Of a DNA stretch of 32,538 nt, positions 1 through 9,223 are shown one piece after another. Every line of letters starts with the position of its first letter. Position 1 is the stretch's first letter. The notes beneath the pieces were generated by a model. It made no database searches, was not told the DNA's origin, and worked only from the letters and a program-made list of their open reading frames with translations. The DNA comes from Streptomyces sp. NRRL WC-3742. Its GTDB lineage: Bacteria > Actinomycetota > Actinomycetes > Streptomycetales > Streptomycetaceae. The stretch covers positions 1-32,538 of the forward strand of contig NZ_JOCF01000081.1 in the NCBI RefSeq assembly GCF_000720635.1. Reading direction: 5' to 3'. A program made the position numbers and the translations under genes.

Positions 1-1
1 C

Positions 2-907
2 CCCGGCCGCGACGACCCGCCCACCATCGAGCTCGGCCCCCCGCTGCCCGACCCCTCCGCGCCGACCTACCCGTACCCGGCCCCCGGCCCCGGCGAGCCC
101 CCCGGCCCGGTCTACGTCGTCGGCGACGTGCACGGCTACCTCGAGGAGCTTCGCGCCGAGCTCCACCACCAGGGCCTGATCGACGCCGAGGGCCACTGGT
201 CCGCCGGCCGCGCCCGCATCTGGTTCCTCGGCGACTTCACCGACCGCGGCCCGGACGGCATCGGCGTCATCGACCTCGTCATGCAGCTCGCCGCCGAGGC
301 CGCCGCCGCCGGAGGCTACTGCCGCGCCCTGATGGGCAATCACGAACTGCTCTTCCTCGGCGCCTCCCGCTACGGCGACGAGCCCGTGCAGTCCACCGCC
401 GGCACCGCCTCCTTCCTCGCCGCCTGGCGGCTCAACGGCGGCCAGCAGAGCGACCTGGACCGCCTGGAGGCGCACCACGTCAGCTGGCTCTCCCGGCTGC
501 CCGCCGTCGCGCTGGAGGACGACCACCTGCTGCTGCACTCCGACACCACCGCGTACCTGGAGTACGGCGAGTCCATCCCCGACGTCAACGACGCCGTGCA
601 CAGCCTGCTCGCGGACGGCAGCGTGGACGAGTGGTGGGACTGCTTCCGCCGCTTCACCAAGCGCTTCGCCTTCCGCGGCGAGGCCGGGCCGATGGCCGTC
701 CACGAGCTGCTCGACACCTACGGCGGCACGCGCATCGTGCACGGGCACAGCCCCATCCCGTACCTGACCGGCGCCGTGCACGCCGACGACGGACAGCCGC
801 CGCACATCCCCGGGCCGTACGTGTACGCCGACGACCTGGCCGTGGCCATGGACGGCGGCGTCACCATGGAGGGGCGCCTCCTCGTCGCCCGACTTCCCGT
901 CAACTGA
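2..907 (+). CDS. Metallophosphoesterase, 5'-truncated by window edge
   Basis: Calcineurin-like metallophosphoesterase, probably a cytoplasmic protein phosphatase-type hydrolase using two metal ions. The frame is open from the first bases of the window, so the true start lies upstream. The first in-frame start-like codon (GTG at 128) sits inside the GDVHG metal-binding motif (bases 122-136) and cannot be the start. Family motifs appear in order: GDVHG, GDFTDRG, GNHE and, near the C-terminus, VHGHSP. The segment before GDVHG is rich in proline (PTYPYPAPGPGEPPGP), suggesting a disordered N-terminal region. The substrate cannot be told from sequence. A GC hairpin follows the stop at 939-963. Confidence 0.9.
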   Translation, partial: PGRDDPPTIELGPPLPDPSAPTYPYPAPGPGEPPGPVYVVGDVHGYLEELRAELHHQGLIDAEGHWSAGRARIWFLGDFTDRGPDGIGVIDLVMQLAAEAAAAGGYCRALMGNHELLFLGASRYGDEPVQSTAGTASFLAAWRLNGGQQSDLDRLEAHHVSWLSRLPAVALEDDHLLLHSDTTAYLEYGESIPDVNDAVHSLLADGSVDEWWDCFRRFTKRFAFRGEAGPMAVHELLDTYGGTRIVHGHSPIPYLTGAVHADDGQPPHIPGPYVYADDLAVAMDGGVTMEGRLLVARLPVN

Positions 908-938
908 GAAGGCCGTCCGAACAGTTGTTCCCGGCGCT

Positions 939-963
939 CGGGCCGCCGCACGCGCGCGGCCCG
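939..963 (+). terminator. Hairpin downstream of metallophosphoesterase gene
   Basis: Perfect 8-bp inverted repeat CGGGCCGC / GCGGCCCG with a 9-nt loop, 32 bases after the stop codon. There is no T-run, which is common for actinomycete terminators. Confidence 0.45.
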
Positions 964-982
964 GGGCGCGAAATTCCGGAAA

Positions 983-1017
983 CCGACTGTCAAGTCGGCG
1001 GGGCACGCCCCTAACAT
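983..1017 (+). promoter_or_regulatory. Candidate promoter with overlapping palindrome
   Basis: A TAACAT -10-like hexamer (1012-1017) lies 18 bp after TGTCAA (988-993), a poor -35. The -35 region overlaps the palindrome CCGACT-GTCA-AGTCGG (983-998), which could be an operator. It would drive the two-TM protein gene at 1132. Inferred from pattern only. Confidence 0.35.
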
Positions 1018-1131
1018 GAGGCACGTCACACCCGGCCGCCCGTCCGGTGGCCCGCCTCCGTGCCCGTCCCGGCCTCCCCGAGGGCCCCGCCCCTCGCCGA
1101 ACCGGCCCGGGTCTGCCCGAACGGGGTCCCC

Positions 1132-1926
1132 ATGTCCAACCCCCCGCCCCTGCTCGCCGAGGACCGCCCCGAGTACGAGCGCCTGCTCGGCGAAGCCCTG
1201 CGCGACAGCACCGTCCTCACCGCACTGCGCGCTCCCGGCGCACTCACGGCCGCCGAACTGCGCGTGCACGCGCTCCGCGACGCCGACCGGATAGCCGCGG
1301 CCGCCGCCGAGGAGTACGAGCGCTACACCGCGCTGCGCGAGAGCCTGCGCAACACCCCGCCGCCGCCCGCCGGCACCGAACCCACCGCCCCCGCGCTGCT
1401 CTCGCAGCTGCGCTCCTCGGGCGGCGGCGCCGGACTGTTCCCGGTGCTCACCGTCCTCACCCCGATCCTCGCCTGGACGGCGGCCGTCGCCCTGCTGCTG
1501 CTCGGCTACCTGGTCCGGGCCGCCGACCCCTCGGCCGCCCTCGCCGGCCCGCTGATCACCGCGGGCTGGACGGCCCTGGCCGCCGGGGTCGCGGCGATGG
1601 CGGTCGGCATCATCGGGCTCGTCCTCACCGCGCTGCGGGACGGCTCGGCGGCCACCCCGGTCGGCACCGACCGGCAGCAGGCCGCCGAACTCGCCCGCGC
1701 CCGGCGCGAATGGCGCACGGCCCTGCGCGAGCGCGGACTGCTGCCCTACCTCCACTCCGCCCTGCCCGCCGTCCCCGGCGGGCCCCCGCACTTCAGCAGC
1801 CCCGGCTTCAGCTCACCCTCGTACAGCAGCCCCGACTTCACCGGCCCGGACGACCCCGGGCTCGGCAAGTCCGGGCCGACCGGCTACACCCCGCCCGCCT
1901 TCACCGGCCCCGACGAGGTCGGCTGA
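1132..1926 (+). CDS. Two-TM membrane protein with Pro/Ser-rich tail
   Basis: Not recognised beyond 'actinobacterial membrane protein'. The 264-residue product has a helical, charged N-terminal region (about 1-75), a Pro-rich linker, two hydrophobic segments (about 102-128 and 138-167), a charged stretch, and a C-terminal tail (about 220-264) with FSSPG/FSSPS/YSSPD and FTGPD repeats. No signal peptide precedes the first TM segment. I chose ATG 1132 because the sequence before it, from an alternative GTG at 1060, translates to low-complexity Pro/Arg. The Shine-Dalgarno sequence is weak in either case. The repeats suggest a disordered tail, possibly for protein contacts; function unknown. Confidence 0.7.
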   Translation: MSNPPPLLAEDRPEYERLLGEALRDSTVLTALRAPGALTAAELRVHALRDADRIAAAAAEEYERYTALRESLRNTPPPPAGTEPTAPALLSQLRSSGGGAGLFPVLTVLTPILAWTAAVALLLLGYLVRAADPSAALAGPLITAGWTALAAGVAAMAVGIIGLVLTALRDGSAATPVGTDRQQAAELARARREWRTALRERGLLPYLHSALPAVPGGPPHFSSPGFSSPSYSSPDFTGPDDPGLGKSGPTGYTPPAFTGPDEVG

Positions 1927-1941
1927 CCAGCGGCCGCAGCC

Positions 1942-2547
1942 TCAGGCCGGGTACGGAGCCGCCGCCCTGGCGTTCTTCAGCGCGCCCGCCCACCAGGACA
2001 GTTGGTCGAGCAGCACCTTGGCGTACCCGGCCGCGTTCGGGTCGGTCGGCCTCCCGTCCTCCCAGGCCGTGAAGTAGTTCGGGAAGGCCAGGCCGTCCCG
2101 GATCGTCACCGCGTGCAGCTCGGTCAGCACGTTCTCCAGGTGCAGCACCGCGTGCCGCCCGCCCGCCGCGCCGCCGTAGCTGACGAAGGCGACCGGCTTG
2201 GCCGTCCACTGGGTGAAGTGCCAGTCGATGGCCGCCTTCAGCGAGGCCGGGTAGCTGTGGTTGTACTCCGGGGTGACGATCAGGAACGCATCCGCGCCCT
2301 CCAGCGCCTCGGTCAGCCGCGCCATCCCCGCCGGGCGGGGGTAGTCGTCACCCGCGAACTTCGGCGAGGAGGACGGCAGCGCCAACGGCAGCTCCACCTC
2401 CGCCAGATCCACCACCTCCACCTCGAACCCCCCGTGCTCGGCGGCCCGTTCGGCCACCCACGAGGACACCACCGGGCCGAAACGCCCCTCCCGGACGCTT
2501 CCGACGACGACCACCAGCCTGTGCGCACCACTCTTCGTGTTCTCCAT
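1942..2547 (-). CDS. NADPH-dependent FMN reductase family protein
   Basis: Flavodoxin-fold FMN_red family protein of 201 residues, expected to reduce FMN, quinones or similar acceptors with NAD(P)H in the cytosol. The phosphate-binding loop GSVREGRFG (about 16-24) and the family signature TPEYNHSYP with KAAIDW (about 92-109) are both present, and the length is typical. The frame stays open a long way upstream, but the residues before the MENTKSG start are low-complexity, so the ATG at 2547 is preferred. It is divergent from an XRE regulator (start 2650) across about 100 bp, an arrangement often seen when the regulator controls its neighbour. That role is inference. Confidence 0.9.
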   Translation of the reverse strand: MENTKSGAHRLVVVVGSVREGRFGPVVSSWVAERAAEHGGFEVEVVDLAEVELPLALPSSSPKFAGDDYPRPAGMARLTEALEGADAFLIVTPEYNHSYPASLKAAIDWHFTQWTAKPVAFVSYGGAAGGRHAVLHLENVLTELHAVTIRDGLAFPNYFTAWEDGRPTDPNAAGYAKVLLDQLSWWAGALKNARAAAPYPA

Positions 2548-2636
2548 GGCCACCACCCTGCGCCCGGTCCCCGGGCCCGACCAGACCGTGCCCGGGCTGG
2601 CCCCAGCAGGGCCACCCTCCGGGCGGGCCGCGCCCG

Positions 2637-2642
2637 TACGCT
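2637..2642 (+). promoter_or_regulatory. Candidate -10 for a leaderless XRE gene
   Basis: TACGCT fits TANNNT and ends 7 bases before the ATG at 2650. No Shine-Dalgarno sequence lies between them, so the regulator mRNA may start at or next to the ATG. Inferred. Confidence 0.35.
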
Positions 2643-2649
2643 GATCGTC

Positions 2650-3486
2650 ATGGGGACACCACTGGGGGACTTCGTCCGAGCCAAGCGCGACAGCATCCAG
2701 CCCGAGACCCTGGGCCTGCCCGACCACGGCCGCCGCCGCTCGCCCGGGCTGCGCCGCTCCGACCTCGCCGTCCGCGCGGGCATCAGCGTCGAGTACCTGA
2801 CCCGGCTGGAGCAGGGCCGCGACCGCAACCCCTCCACCGCCGTCGTCAACGCGCTCTGCGACGCCCTCAGCCTCGACCCCGCCGAGCGGGAACACATCCG
2901 CTACCTCACCAAGATCACCGGCGGCACCTGCCCCAGCCACGTACGCCCCGCACCGCCCAGCCGCGAGATCCGCGCCACCGTCCGCGAGACCCTCCGGCTC
3001 CTCGAACCCGGCATCGCCGCGATCACCAACCGCCTCGGCGAGATCCTCGCCCACACCAGCGGCTACGCCGCCGTCCTCGGCGCCTCCGGCCTCCTCGACC
3101 ACCCCGCGCCCAACCTCACCCGCTACGTCTTCACCGACCCCCGCGCCCGCGACCTCTTCCCCGACTGGGACGAGGTCGCCGACGAGCAGGCGTTCGACCT
3201 CTGGCTCGGCCCCTCCGCCGAGAGCTCCGAGTGGCTCAGCACCGAACTCGCCCCCGTCGCCGGCCCCGAGTTCACCCGCCGCCTCGGCAACCACCTCGTC
3301 CCCGCCCGCGGCCCGCTGCGGCTGCGCCACCCCTCGGGCCCGGAGCTCCTCCTCGACCGCGAGGTCCTCGACCTCGCCGCCGACCGCCAGCAGATCGTCG
3401 TCCTCCTCCCCGCCGACGAGCCCACCGCCGCCCACCTCGCCGACCTGCTGCGCCCCGCACCGCACCGCCTGCGCTCCGTCTCCTGA
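2650..3486 (+). CDS. XRE-family regulator, MmyB-like ligand domain
   Basis: Cytoplasmic DNA-binding regulator of 278 residues. An N-terminal helix-turn-helix lies at about residues 10-85 (GDFVRAKRD, then SDLAVRAGISVEYLTRLEQGR, whose EYLTRLEQGR matches the recognition-helix pattern). It is followed by a roughly 170-residue domain typical of the MmyB/MLTR ligand-binding family, with features such as NRLGEILAHT, FTDPRARDLFPDW and HPSGPELLLDREVLDL. The length fits that family. It is divergent from the FMN reductase gene, suggesting it controls that gene, perhaps in response to a small hydrophobic ligand. The ATG has no clear ribosome-binding site and may be leaderless. Confidence 0.88.
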   Translation: MGTPLGDFVRAKRDSIQPETLGLPDHGRRRSPGLRRSDLAVRAGISVEYLTRLEQGRDRNPSTAVVNALCDALSLDPAEREHIRYLTKITGGTCPSHVRPAPPSREIRATVRETLRLLEPGIAAITNRLGEILAHTSGYAAVLGASGLLDHPAPNLTRYVFTDPRARDLFPDWDEVADEQAFDLWLGPSAESSEWLSTELAPVAGPEFTRRLGNHLVPARGPLRLRHPSGPELLLDREVLDLAADRQQIVVLLPADEPTAAHLADLLRPAPHRLRSVS

Positions 3487-3605
3487 CCCGGCCCACGCCG
3501 AGGGCGCCACACCCCGACGCCAGGATCCGCCCCGAGATCGGGTTGAATGTGTCGCAGTCGTGGGGGCCAACGGAGGTTGTGTCCCGACCTTCCAACGGAG
3601 ACCAC

Positions 3606-4928
3606 ATGACGCACGCAGCCGGACGCCCGGCCACCACGGAGAGACCGCTGTCACCCCTCGCGAAGCCCGCGGTGCGGCTGGCCCTGCTGGTCGGCATCGG
3701 GATCGTCGCGCTGGGCCTGCGCGCCGCCATGCTGCACTGGAAGTCGCTGGACTTCGACGTCTTCCTGCTTCGCTGGTACGAGACCATGAAGCACAACGGC
3801 GGCTTCCACGCCCTCAAGGACTCCAGCTTCGCGGACTACAACGTCCCGTACCTGTACCTGATGGCCGCGCTGACCTACCTCCCGATCGGGCCGCTCGCCG
3901 GGATCAAGGCCATCTCCATCGCCTTCGACCTGCTCCAGGCGTTCTTCGTGTTCCGCATCGTCGCCCTGCGCTACCCGCGCCGCGACGCCTGGCAGCCGTT
4001 CGCGGCGGCGCTGCTCGTCCTGGTGATGCCCACCGTCGCCGTCAACAGCGGCTGGTGGGCACAGGCCGACGGGATCTACACCTCGTTCGTGGTCGGCGCC
4101 GTCTACTTCGTCCTGGCCCACCGTCCCTGGTGGGCCTGCTCGATGCTCGGCTTCGCGCTCGCGTTCAAGCTGCAGACCGTCTTCGTCTTCCCGTTCCTGC
4201 TGGTCGTGCTGGTCACCCGGCGCGTGCTGTGGCGCAGCCTGCTCGCGATCCCCGCGGTCTACCTGGCCCTGGACATCCCGGCGTTCCTGCTCGGCGCCGA
4301 ACCGGTCAAACTGATGACGGTCTACACCCGGCAGGCCGACTCCTACCCGCAGCTGACCCTCAACGCGCCGTCGCTGTACCAGTTCGTGAAGGCCCCGGCC
4401 GACCCGCACCACCTCGACACCGTCCGCAGCACGGGCGTCCTCGCCGCCGGTGCCGTCGTGGTCGTCCTGATCGCCCTGGCCGTGCTCTCCCGCACCGGCC
4501 GCCTGGCCCTGCGCAACGGCGCGGCCCGCCCCACCCTCACCCAGAACCAGGTCCTGCTCACCGCCGTCGCCTCGGCGATCACGGTGCCGTTCCTGCTGCC
4601 GTCCATGCACGACCGCTACTTCTACATCGCGGACGTCCTCAGCGTGCTCGCCGCCTTCTACCTGCCGCGCCGGCTCTGGTTCGCCCCGATCCTGGTCCAG
4701 GTCGCCTCCTTGTCCAGCTACCTGCCGTTCCTGCGGCCGAAGACCCTGGCGACGATGATGGACTACCAGTGGTCCACCCACGTCTGGGAGCTGGTCGCCG
4801 CCTCCATGGGCGCCGCGGGCCTCGCCGTCCTCGTGGTGACGGCCCTCGAGTACCGTCGGCTCCCGGCCGAACCCGCGACCGACGCCGCCGTCCCCTCCCC
4901 GCGCGACTCCCAACTCATCGCCCCCTGA
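3606..4928 (+). CDS. GT-C type polytopic membrane glycosyltransferase
   Basis: Polytopic membrane protein of 440 residues resembling polyprenyl-phosphate-dependent (GT-C fold) mannosyl- or glucosyltransferases. After a short cytoplasmic N-terminus the first TM segment (ALLVGIGIVALGLRA) is followed by an extracytoplasmic loop with FDVFLLRWYE and DYNVPYLYL, where the acidic residue may be catalytic. Further landmarks are SGWWAQADGIY, FKLQTVFVFPF and the late MHDRYFY. About ten hydrophobic segments are visible. GGAG precedes the ATG at good spacing. The likely substrate is a lipid-linked sugar for cell-envelope glycan or protein glycosylation; the exact sugar cannot be read. It appears to be a single-gene transcript ending at a strong hairpin. 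Confidence 0.8.
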   Translation: MTHAAGRPATTERPLSPLAKPAVRLALLVGIGIVALGLRAAMLHWKSLDFDVFLLRWYETMKHNGGFHALKDSSFADYNVPYLYLMAALTYLPIGPLAGIKAISIAFDLLQAFFVFRIVALRYPRRDAWQPFAAALLVLVMPTVAVNSGWWAQADGIYTSFVVGAVYFVLAHRPWWACSMLGFALAFKLQTVFVFPFLLVVLVTRRVLWRSLLAIPAVYLALDIPAFLLGAEPVKLMTVYTRQADSYPQLTLNAPSLYQFVKAPADPHHLDTVRSTGVLAAGAVVVVLIALAVLSRTGRLALRNGAARPTLTQNQVLLTAVASAITVPFLLPSMHDRYFYIADVLSVLAAFYLPRRLWFAPILVQVASLSSYLPFLRPKTLATMMDYQWSTHVWELVAASMGAAGLAVLVVTALEYRRLPAEPATDAAVPSPRDSQLIAP

Positions 4929-4941
4929 CCCCGCCTGCCCC

Positions 4942-4996
4942 GAGGGCGGCCGAACCGGGAACCCCCGGTGCGGCCGCCCTCGCCTTTATGTTTTTG
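4942..4996 (+). terminator. Rho-independent terminator
   Basis: Perfect 11-bp stem GAGGGCGGCCG / CGGCCGCCCTC (4942-4952 and 4971-4981), then CTTTATGTTTTT. The T-rich tail is unusual in this GC background. The tail is also the start of a repeat shared with 6640-6675. Confidence 0.8.
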
Positions 4997-5021
4997 GACA
5001 AGGTCTCCCACTCCCTTTCCG
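4986..5021. repeat. Imperfect direct repeat, copy A (pair at 6640)
   Basis: Aligns without gaps to 6640-6675, with 29 of 36 positions identical including an exact 12-mer TGGACAAGGTCT. The copies are 1,654 bp apart in the same orientation and bracket the secreted-protein gene and the ABM gene. Confidence 0.6.
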
Positions 5022-5151
5022 CGCCTCAGCGCCACTTCCCTATGGATTTCGGCCAACACATCAGCGAGCCCATTCCTTCCGGTGAATTGGATGGCGGACG
5101 AACCTCCTGCATTGGATCGGACAGAACCTAATGAACAACAACAACCGCTCC
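5022..5151. other. AT-richer intergenic DNA with short direct repeats
   Basis: Within the 388-base gene-free stretch 4929-5316, this part has clearly lower GC than its surroundings and no convincing ORF. It holds two related direct repeats, 5086-5105 and 5111-5129 (both begin ATTGGAT and end GAACCT), just upstream of the candidate -35 at 5152. They could be activator sites. The rest of the gap is the terminator, repeat copy A, the promoter and the leader described separately. Confidence 0.5.
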
Positions 5152-5180
5152 TTGAGCTGCAGTTGGTCGCTCGTTATAGA
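5152..5180 (+). promoter_or_regulatory. Candidate promoter for secreted-protein gene
   Basis: TTGAGC (5152-5157) and TATAGA (5175-5180) are separated by 17 bp, a good fit to a housekeeping sigma promoter. Transcription would begin near 5187, leaving a leader of about 130 nt. Confidence 0.55.
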
Positions 5181-5246
5181 ACGGTAATAAAGTTTGTGTT
5201 GGTAGGCCGACAAGCCTCCTGTAAAAATCTTCGCATCGCAGCCGCC

Positions 5247-5273
5247 GGGCCCGCACCCAAAGTGCCGGGCCGA
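5247..5273 (+). other. Leader hairpin before secreted-protein gene
   Basis: GGCCCGCAC and GTGCCGGGCC form a stem with one bulged C in the 5' untranslated leader. It lies about 45 nt before the start codon and could stabilise the mRNA or affect translation. Confidence 0.35.
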
Positions 5274-5316
5274 CCTCGGTGTATGTCTGCCATTGATTTC
5301 CAGGGGGAAATCACTC

Positions 5317-6288
5317 ATGTTCACGAACCCGTCCACTCGTCGTTCCCGTGTGCTCGCCGCCGCGACTGTGGTGGCCGCCATCGGCGCCGCCACCCTCACC
5401 CCGGCGGCCGCCTTCGCCAGCACCACCGCGACCGGCACCGCGCCGCTGGTGGCCTCCCTGACGCAGAACGCCGGACAGGCCACGCTGACCCGTACGGGCA
5501 GCGGCGCGGACCTGACGCTGACCGTCACCAACAACTCCGATGTGGCGCAGCCCTTCCACCCGGCCGTGAACGTCACGCCGGTGGGTGGCGCCAACCCGGT
5601 CGTGCCGAGCTGGGTCGACTTCAACGCGAAGGCGATCTCCGCCCCGAGCACCGACGTCATCCCCTCCTGGGACGCCAACAACAGCTTCTCCGGCGCTGTC
5701 GTGCCGACCAGCACCTACTCCAACTTCAAGGTTCCGGCCCACACCACCTACACCTGGGCCGTCAACGTCAAGGTGAAGGCCGCCCTCCCGGCCGCCGACA
5801 CCGCCGTCAAGATCGACCTGGTCAACAACCAGAACGACAGCACCGTCACCGCCCCGGGCACCCTGGCGGTCGCGGCCCCCACCGGCGCCCTGTTCCAGAA
5901 CTTCTCGAACCTCTGGGGCACCGTCTCCGCCTCGACCCCGTTCACGACCGATGTCACCGTGACCAACAACGGCGCGCCGATCAACGCGCCGATCAACCCC
6001 GCCCTGCACTGGGGCAACGGCGCCGTCACCGCCCCGGTCAGCCTGAAGCTGGACGTCCTCCAGGGCGGCAGCTGGACCCCCGTCGCCGGTACCAACAGCA
6101 CCTGGCAGCTGCCCGGCCTCACGGGCCTCGGCAAGGGCCAGAGCCAGACCTACAAGGTCCGCCTCTCCCTCGGCACCGGCGGTGCCTCGATCTTCGCCGC
6201 CGGCACGCTCAGCCTCCTCCCGAGCACCGGCCAGTTCCCCGTCGACACCGACATCACCTCCTCGGTGGCCGTCAACGCCCTCGGGTAA
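5317..6288 (+). CDS. Secreted protein of unknown function
   Basis: Product of 323 residues. A classical signal peptide is visible: a basic N-terminus (NPSTRRSR), a hydrophobic core (VLAAATVVAAIGAATL) and a likely AxA cleavage site (AAAFA, near residue 30). The mature part is rich in Thr, Val, Asn and Ala, has no cysteine, and looks all-beta. Two halves each contain a TVTNN element (LTLTVTNNSDVAQPF and TDVTVTNNGAPIN), suggesting two Ig-like or DUF11-like domains. There is no LPxTG sorting motif, lipobox or TM anchor, so it is predicted to be released. GGGGGA precedes the ATG at 5317. The gene stands alone between a promoter with a long leader and a hairpin terminator. No function is claimed; an adhesive or structural exoprotein is one possibility. 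Confidence 0.75.
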   Translation: MFTNPSTRRSRVLAAATVVAAIGAATLTPAAAFASTTATGTAPLVASLTQNAGQATLTRTGSGADLTLTVTNNSDVAQPFHPAVNVTPVGGANPVVPSWVDFNAKAISAPSTDVIPSWDANNSFSGAVVPTSTYSNFKVPAHTTYTWAVNVKVKAALPAADTAVKIDLVNNQNDSTVTAPGTLAVAAPTGALFQNFSNLWGTVSASTPFTTDVTVTNNGAPINAPINPALHWGNGAVTAPVSLKLDVLQGGSWTPVAGTNSTWQLPGLTGLGKGQSQTYKVRLSLGTGGASIFAAGTLSLLPSTGQFPVDTDITSSVAVNALG

Positions 6289-6304
6289 CAAGCCCCAAAA
6301 ACCC

Positions 6305-6338
6305 GGTGCCCCGGACAGCCACAGCTGTCCGGGGCACC
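6305..6338. terminator. Bidirectional terminator between convergent genes
   Basis: Perfect 15-bp stem (GGTGCCCCGGACAGC and its complement) with a CACA loop. On the minus strand it is followed by GGGTTTTTGGGG, so it is a good intrinsic terminator for the ABM gene. It also serves the secreted-protein gene. Confidence 0.85.
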
Positions 6339-6358
6339 GCATGTGGTGGCGCGTCGGG

Positions 6359-6637
6359 TCAGTCCACCTCGGCGAGGATCTTCACCGAGGGCGGCTCGGC
6401 GAGCAGGGCACTCGAGAGCTCGAGGGACCGAGCCAGGTGCGGGCTCGCCAGATGCGCCTCGAGCGCCTCACGGTCGACCCACTCCTCCACGGCCACCCAG
6501 GCACGCGGATCGTCCGGGTCCACGTAGTTGCGGTAGGAGAGGCAGCCCGGCTCGGCCAGACTGGCCTCGGCCATCGACCGTGCCTGCGCCCGCATGTGAT
6601 CCTCCATCCCGGGCTTGGCCTTCAACACCGCGATCAC
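6359..6637 (-). CDS. ABM-domain (antibiotic biosynthesis monooxygenase-like) protein
   Basis: Small ferredoxin-like-fold protein of 92 residues in the ABM superfamily, whose members are cofactor-poor monooxygenases, haem-degrading enzymes or quinol oxygenases. Typical family features are an N-terminal VIAVLKAKPG strand, MRAQARSMAEASLAEPGCLSY, the VAVEEWVD strand and a C-terminal LAEPPSVKIL. The GTG at 6637 gives the normal domain length. A TTG at 6655 is an alternative that would add six residues. The region just upstream is copy B of the 36-bp repeat. It follows thiC in the same direction after a 61-bp gap and could be co-transcribed. The substrate is unknown. Confidence 0.8.
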   Translation of the reverse strand: MIAVLKAKPGMEDHMRAQARSMAEASLAEPGCLSYRNYVDPDDPRAWVAVEEWVDREALEAHLASPHLARSLELSSALLAEPPSVKILAEVD

Positions 6638-6639
6638 GC

Positions 6640-6675
6640 TTATGGTCCTGGACAAGGTCTTCCGCTCACTTCCCG
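6640..6675. repeat. Imperfect direct repeat, copy B (pair at 4986)
   Basis: Partner of 4986-5021 (29 of 36 identical). It lies in the thiC-ABM gap, just upstream of the ABM start, and may hold that gene's translation signals. Confidence 0.6.
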
Positions 6676-6698
6676 TACTCCGACGCTGCGGTCGGTCG

Positions 6699-8531
<1,833 letters not shown>

Positions 8532-8534
8532 TCA

Positions 8535-8650
8535 TACTCCCTACGCCGGCATTACCCGGTCAGGTTCCTGCGGTCGACGCAGCCGTCGGTCCGTCCGTCG
8601 ACGTCCCGGTCAGCGCCCTCTCAGCCCGGTGCTCCGAGCTCCCGCGTCGC
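8535..8650 (-). promoter_or_regulatory. TPP riboswitch (THI element) of thiC
   Basis: Read on the minus strand, the leader holds the conserved THI-box pieces in order: GCGGGAGCTC, GGGCTGAGAGGG (CTGAGA at 8624-8619), AACCTGACCGGGTAATGCC (ACCTGA at 8565-8560) and GGCGTAGGGAG. The thiC Shine-Dalgarno GAGG and ATG follow within a few bases of the 3' stem, so control is likely at translation initiation. That mechanism is inferred from spacing. Confidence 0.95.
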
Positions 8651-8680
8651 AGGCGGTGTTGCCTGCACATGACGCCCAAC

Positions 8681-8709
8681 ACCGTAGCGAGCCGATCCCC
8701 GCAGGTCCA
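8681..8709 (-). promoter_or_regulatory. Candidate thiC promoter
   Basis: TGGACC (-35, complement of 8704-8709) and TACGGT (-10, complement of 8681-8686) are separated by 17 bp. Transcription would start near 8674, just before the riboswitch. Confidence 0.55.
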
Positions 8710-8748
8710 GACGGCGTCGCCATCGAACACGGGGCCGAAGACACCCGG

Positions 8749-8780
8749 GGCCCGGCTCCCCGGGGTGCGGGGGCCGGGCC
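8749..8780. terminator. Weak hairpin after small membrane protein gene
   Basis: GGCCCGGC (8749-8756) pairs with GCCGGGCC (8773-8780). It lies downstream of the minus-strand gene ending at 8810 and upstream of the thiC promoter. There is no T-run. Confidence 0.3.
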
Positions 8781-8809
8781 TCAGCGGCTCGGGCGTCGGG
8801 GCCGACGGC

Positions 8810-9010
8810 TCAGCTCCTGGCGGCCTTCTTCACCAGGATCACCACGGCGGCGGCGATGCCGACGACCACCAGCAGCTTGATGATGATGCTCAGCACAGCG
8901 CCGACGACGCCGAACACGAAGCCGACGATGTTCCAGGCCAGCACCAGGACCAGCACCGGGATGACGATGTTGCGCACCCAGGAGGGCAGCGACTTCCAGA
9001 GCTCAGCCAT
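8810..9010 (-). CDS. Small membrane protein, DUF5326-like
   Basis: Product of 66 residues: a short amphipathic start (MAELWKSLPSWVRN), two hydrophobic stretches (IVIPVLVLVLAWNIVGFVFG and, after a glycine, a segment ending AAAVVILV) and a basic end (KKAARS). I recall similar small actinobacterial proteins, annotated DUF5326, near thiC. The ATG at 9010 is preceded by GAGGAA at good spacing. An upstream in-frame start at 9115 would add a non-membrane, low-complexity stretch and was rejected. Function is unknown; its constant company with thiamine genes is only suggestive. Confidence 0.7.
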   Translation of the reverse strand: MAELWKSLPSWVRNIVIPVLVLVLAWNIVGFVFGVVGAVLSIIIKLLVVVGIAAAVVILVKKAARS

Positions 9011-9223
9011 GTCGGTTCCTCTTCTCCCCTCGGGCCGGCTGCCGTCCGGTGCCGCATCCCGCTCGCTTTCGGTACTTCGATCGTACGGTGACCCCTGCAC
9101 CGGAACGAGGCCCAACAGCCCGGAGAGAACCCGGATATCACCCCGACCCCGGCCCCCGGGGTCGCCCCCGAGAACCGCCCGCCCGAGGCCCCGGAACAGG
9201 CTCCGGACGCGGCTCCGCGCAGG

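Noticed and set aside
2548..3654. N-terminal extension of the FMN reductase frame
   Set aside because: It runs antisense through the XRE regulator, is low-complexity, and the family start MENTKSG at 2547 gives normal length.
4763..5059. Minus-strand ORF spanning repeat copy A
   Set aside because: It overlaps the end of the GT-C gene and its terminator, and has no family features or ribosome-binding site.
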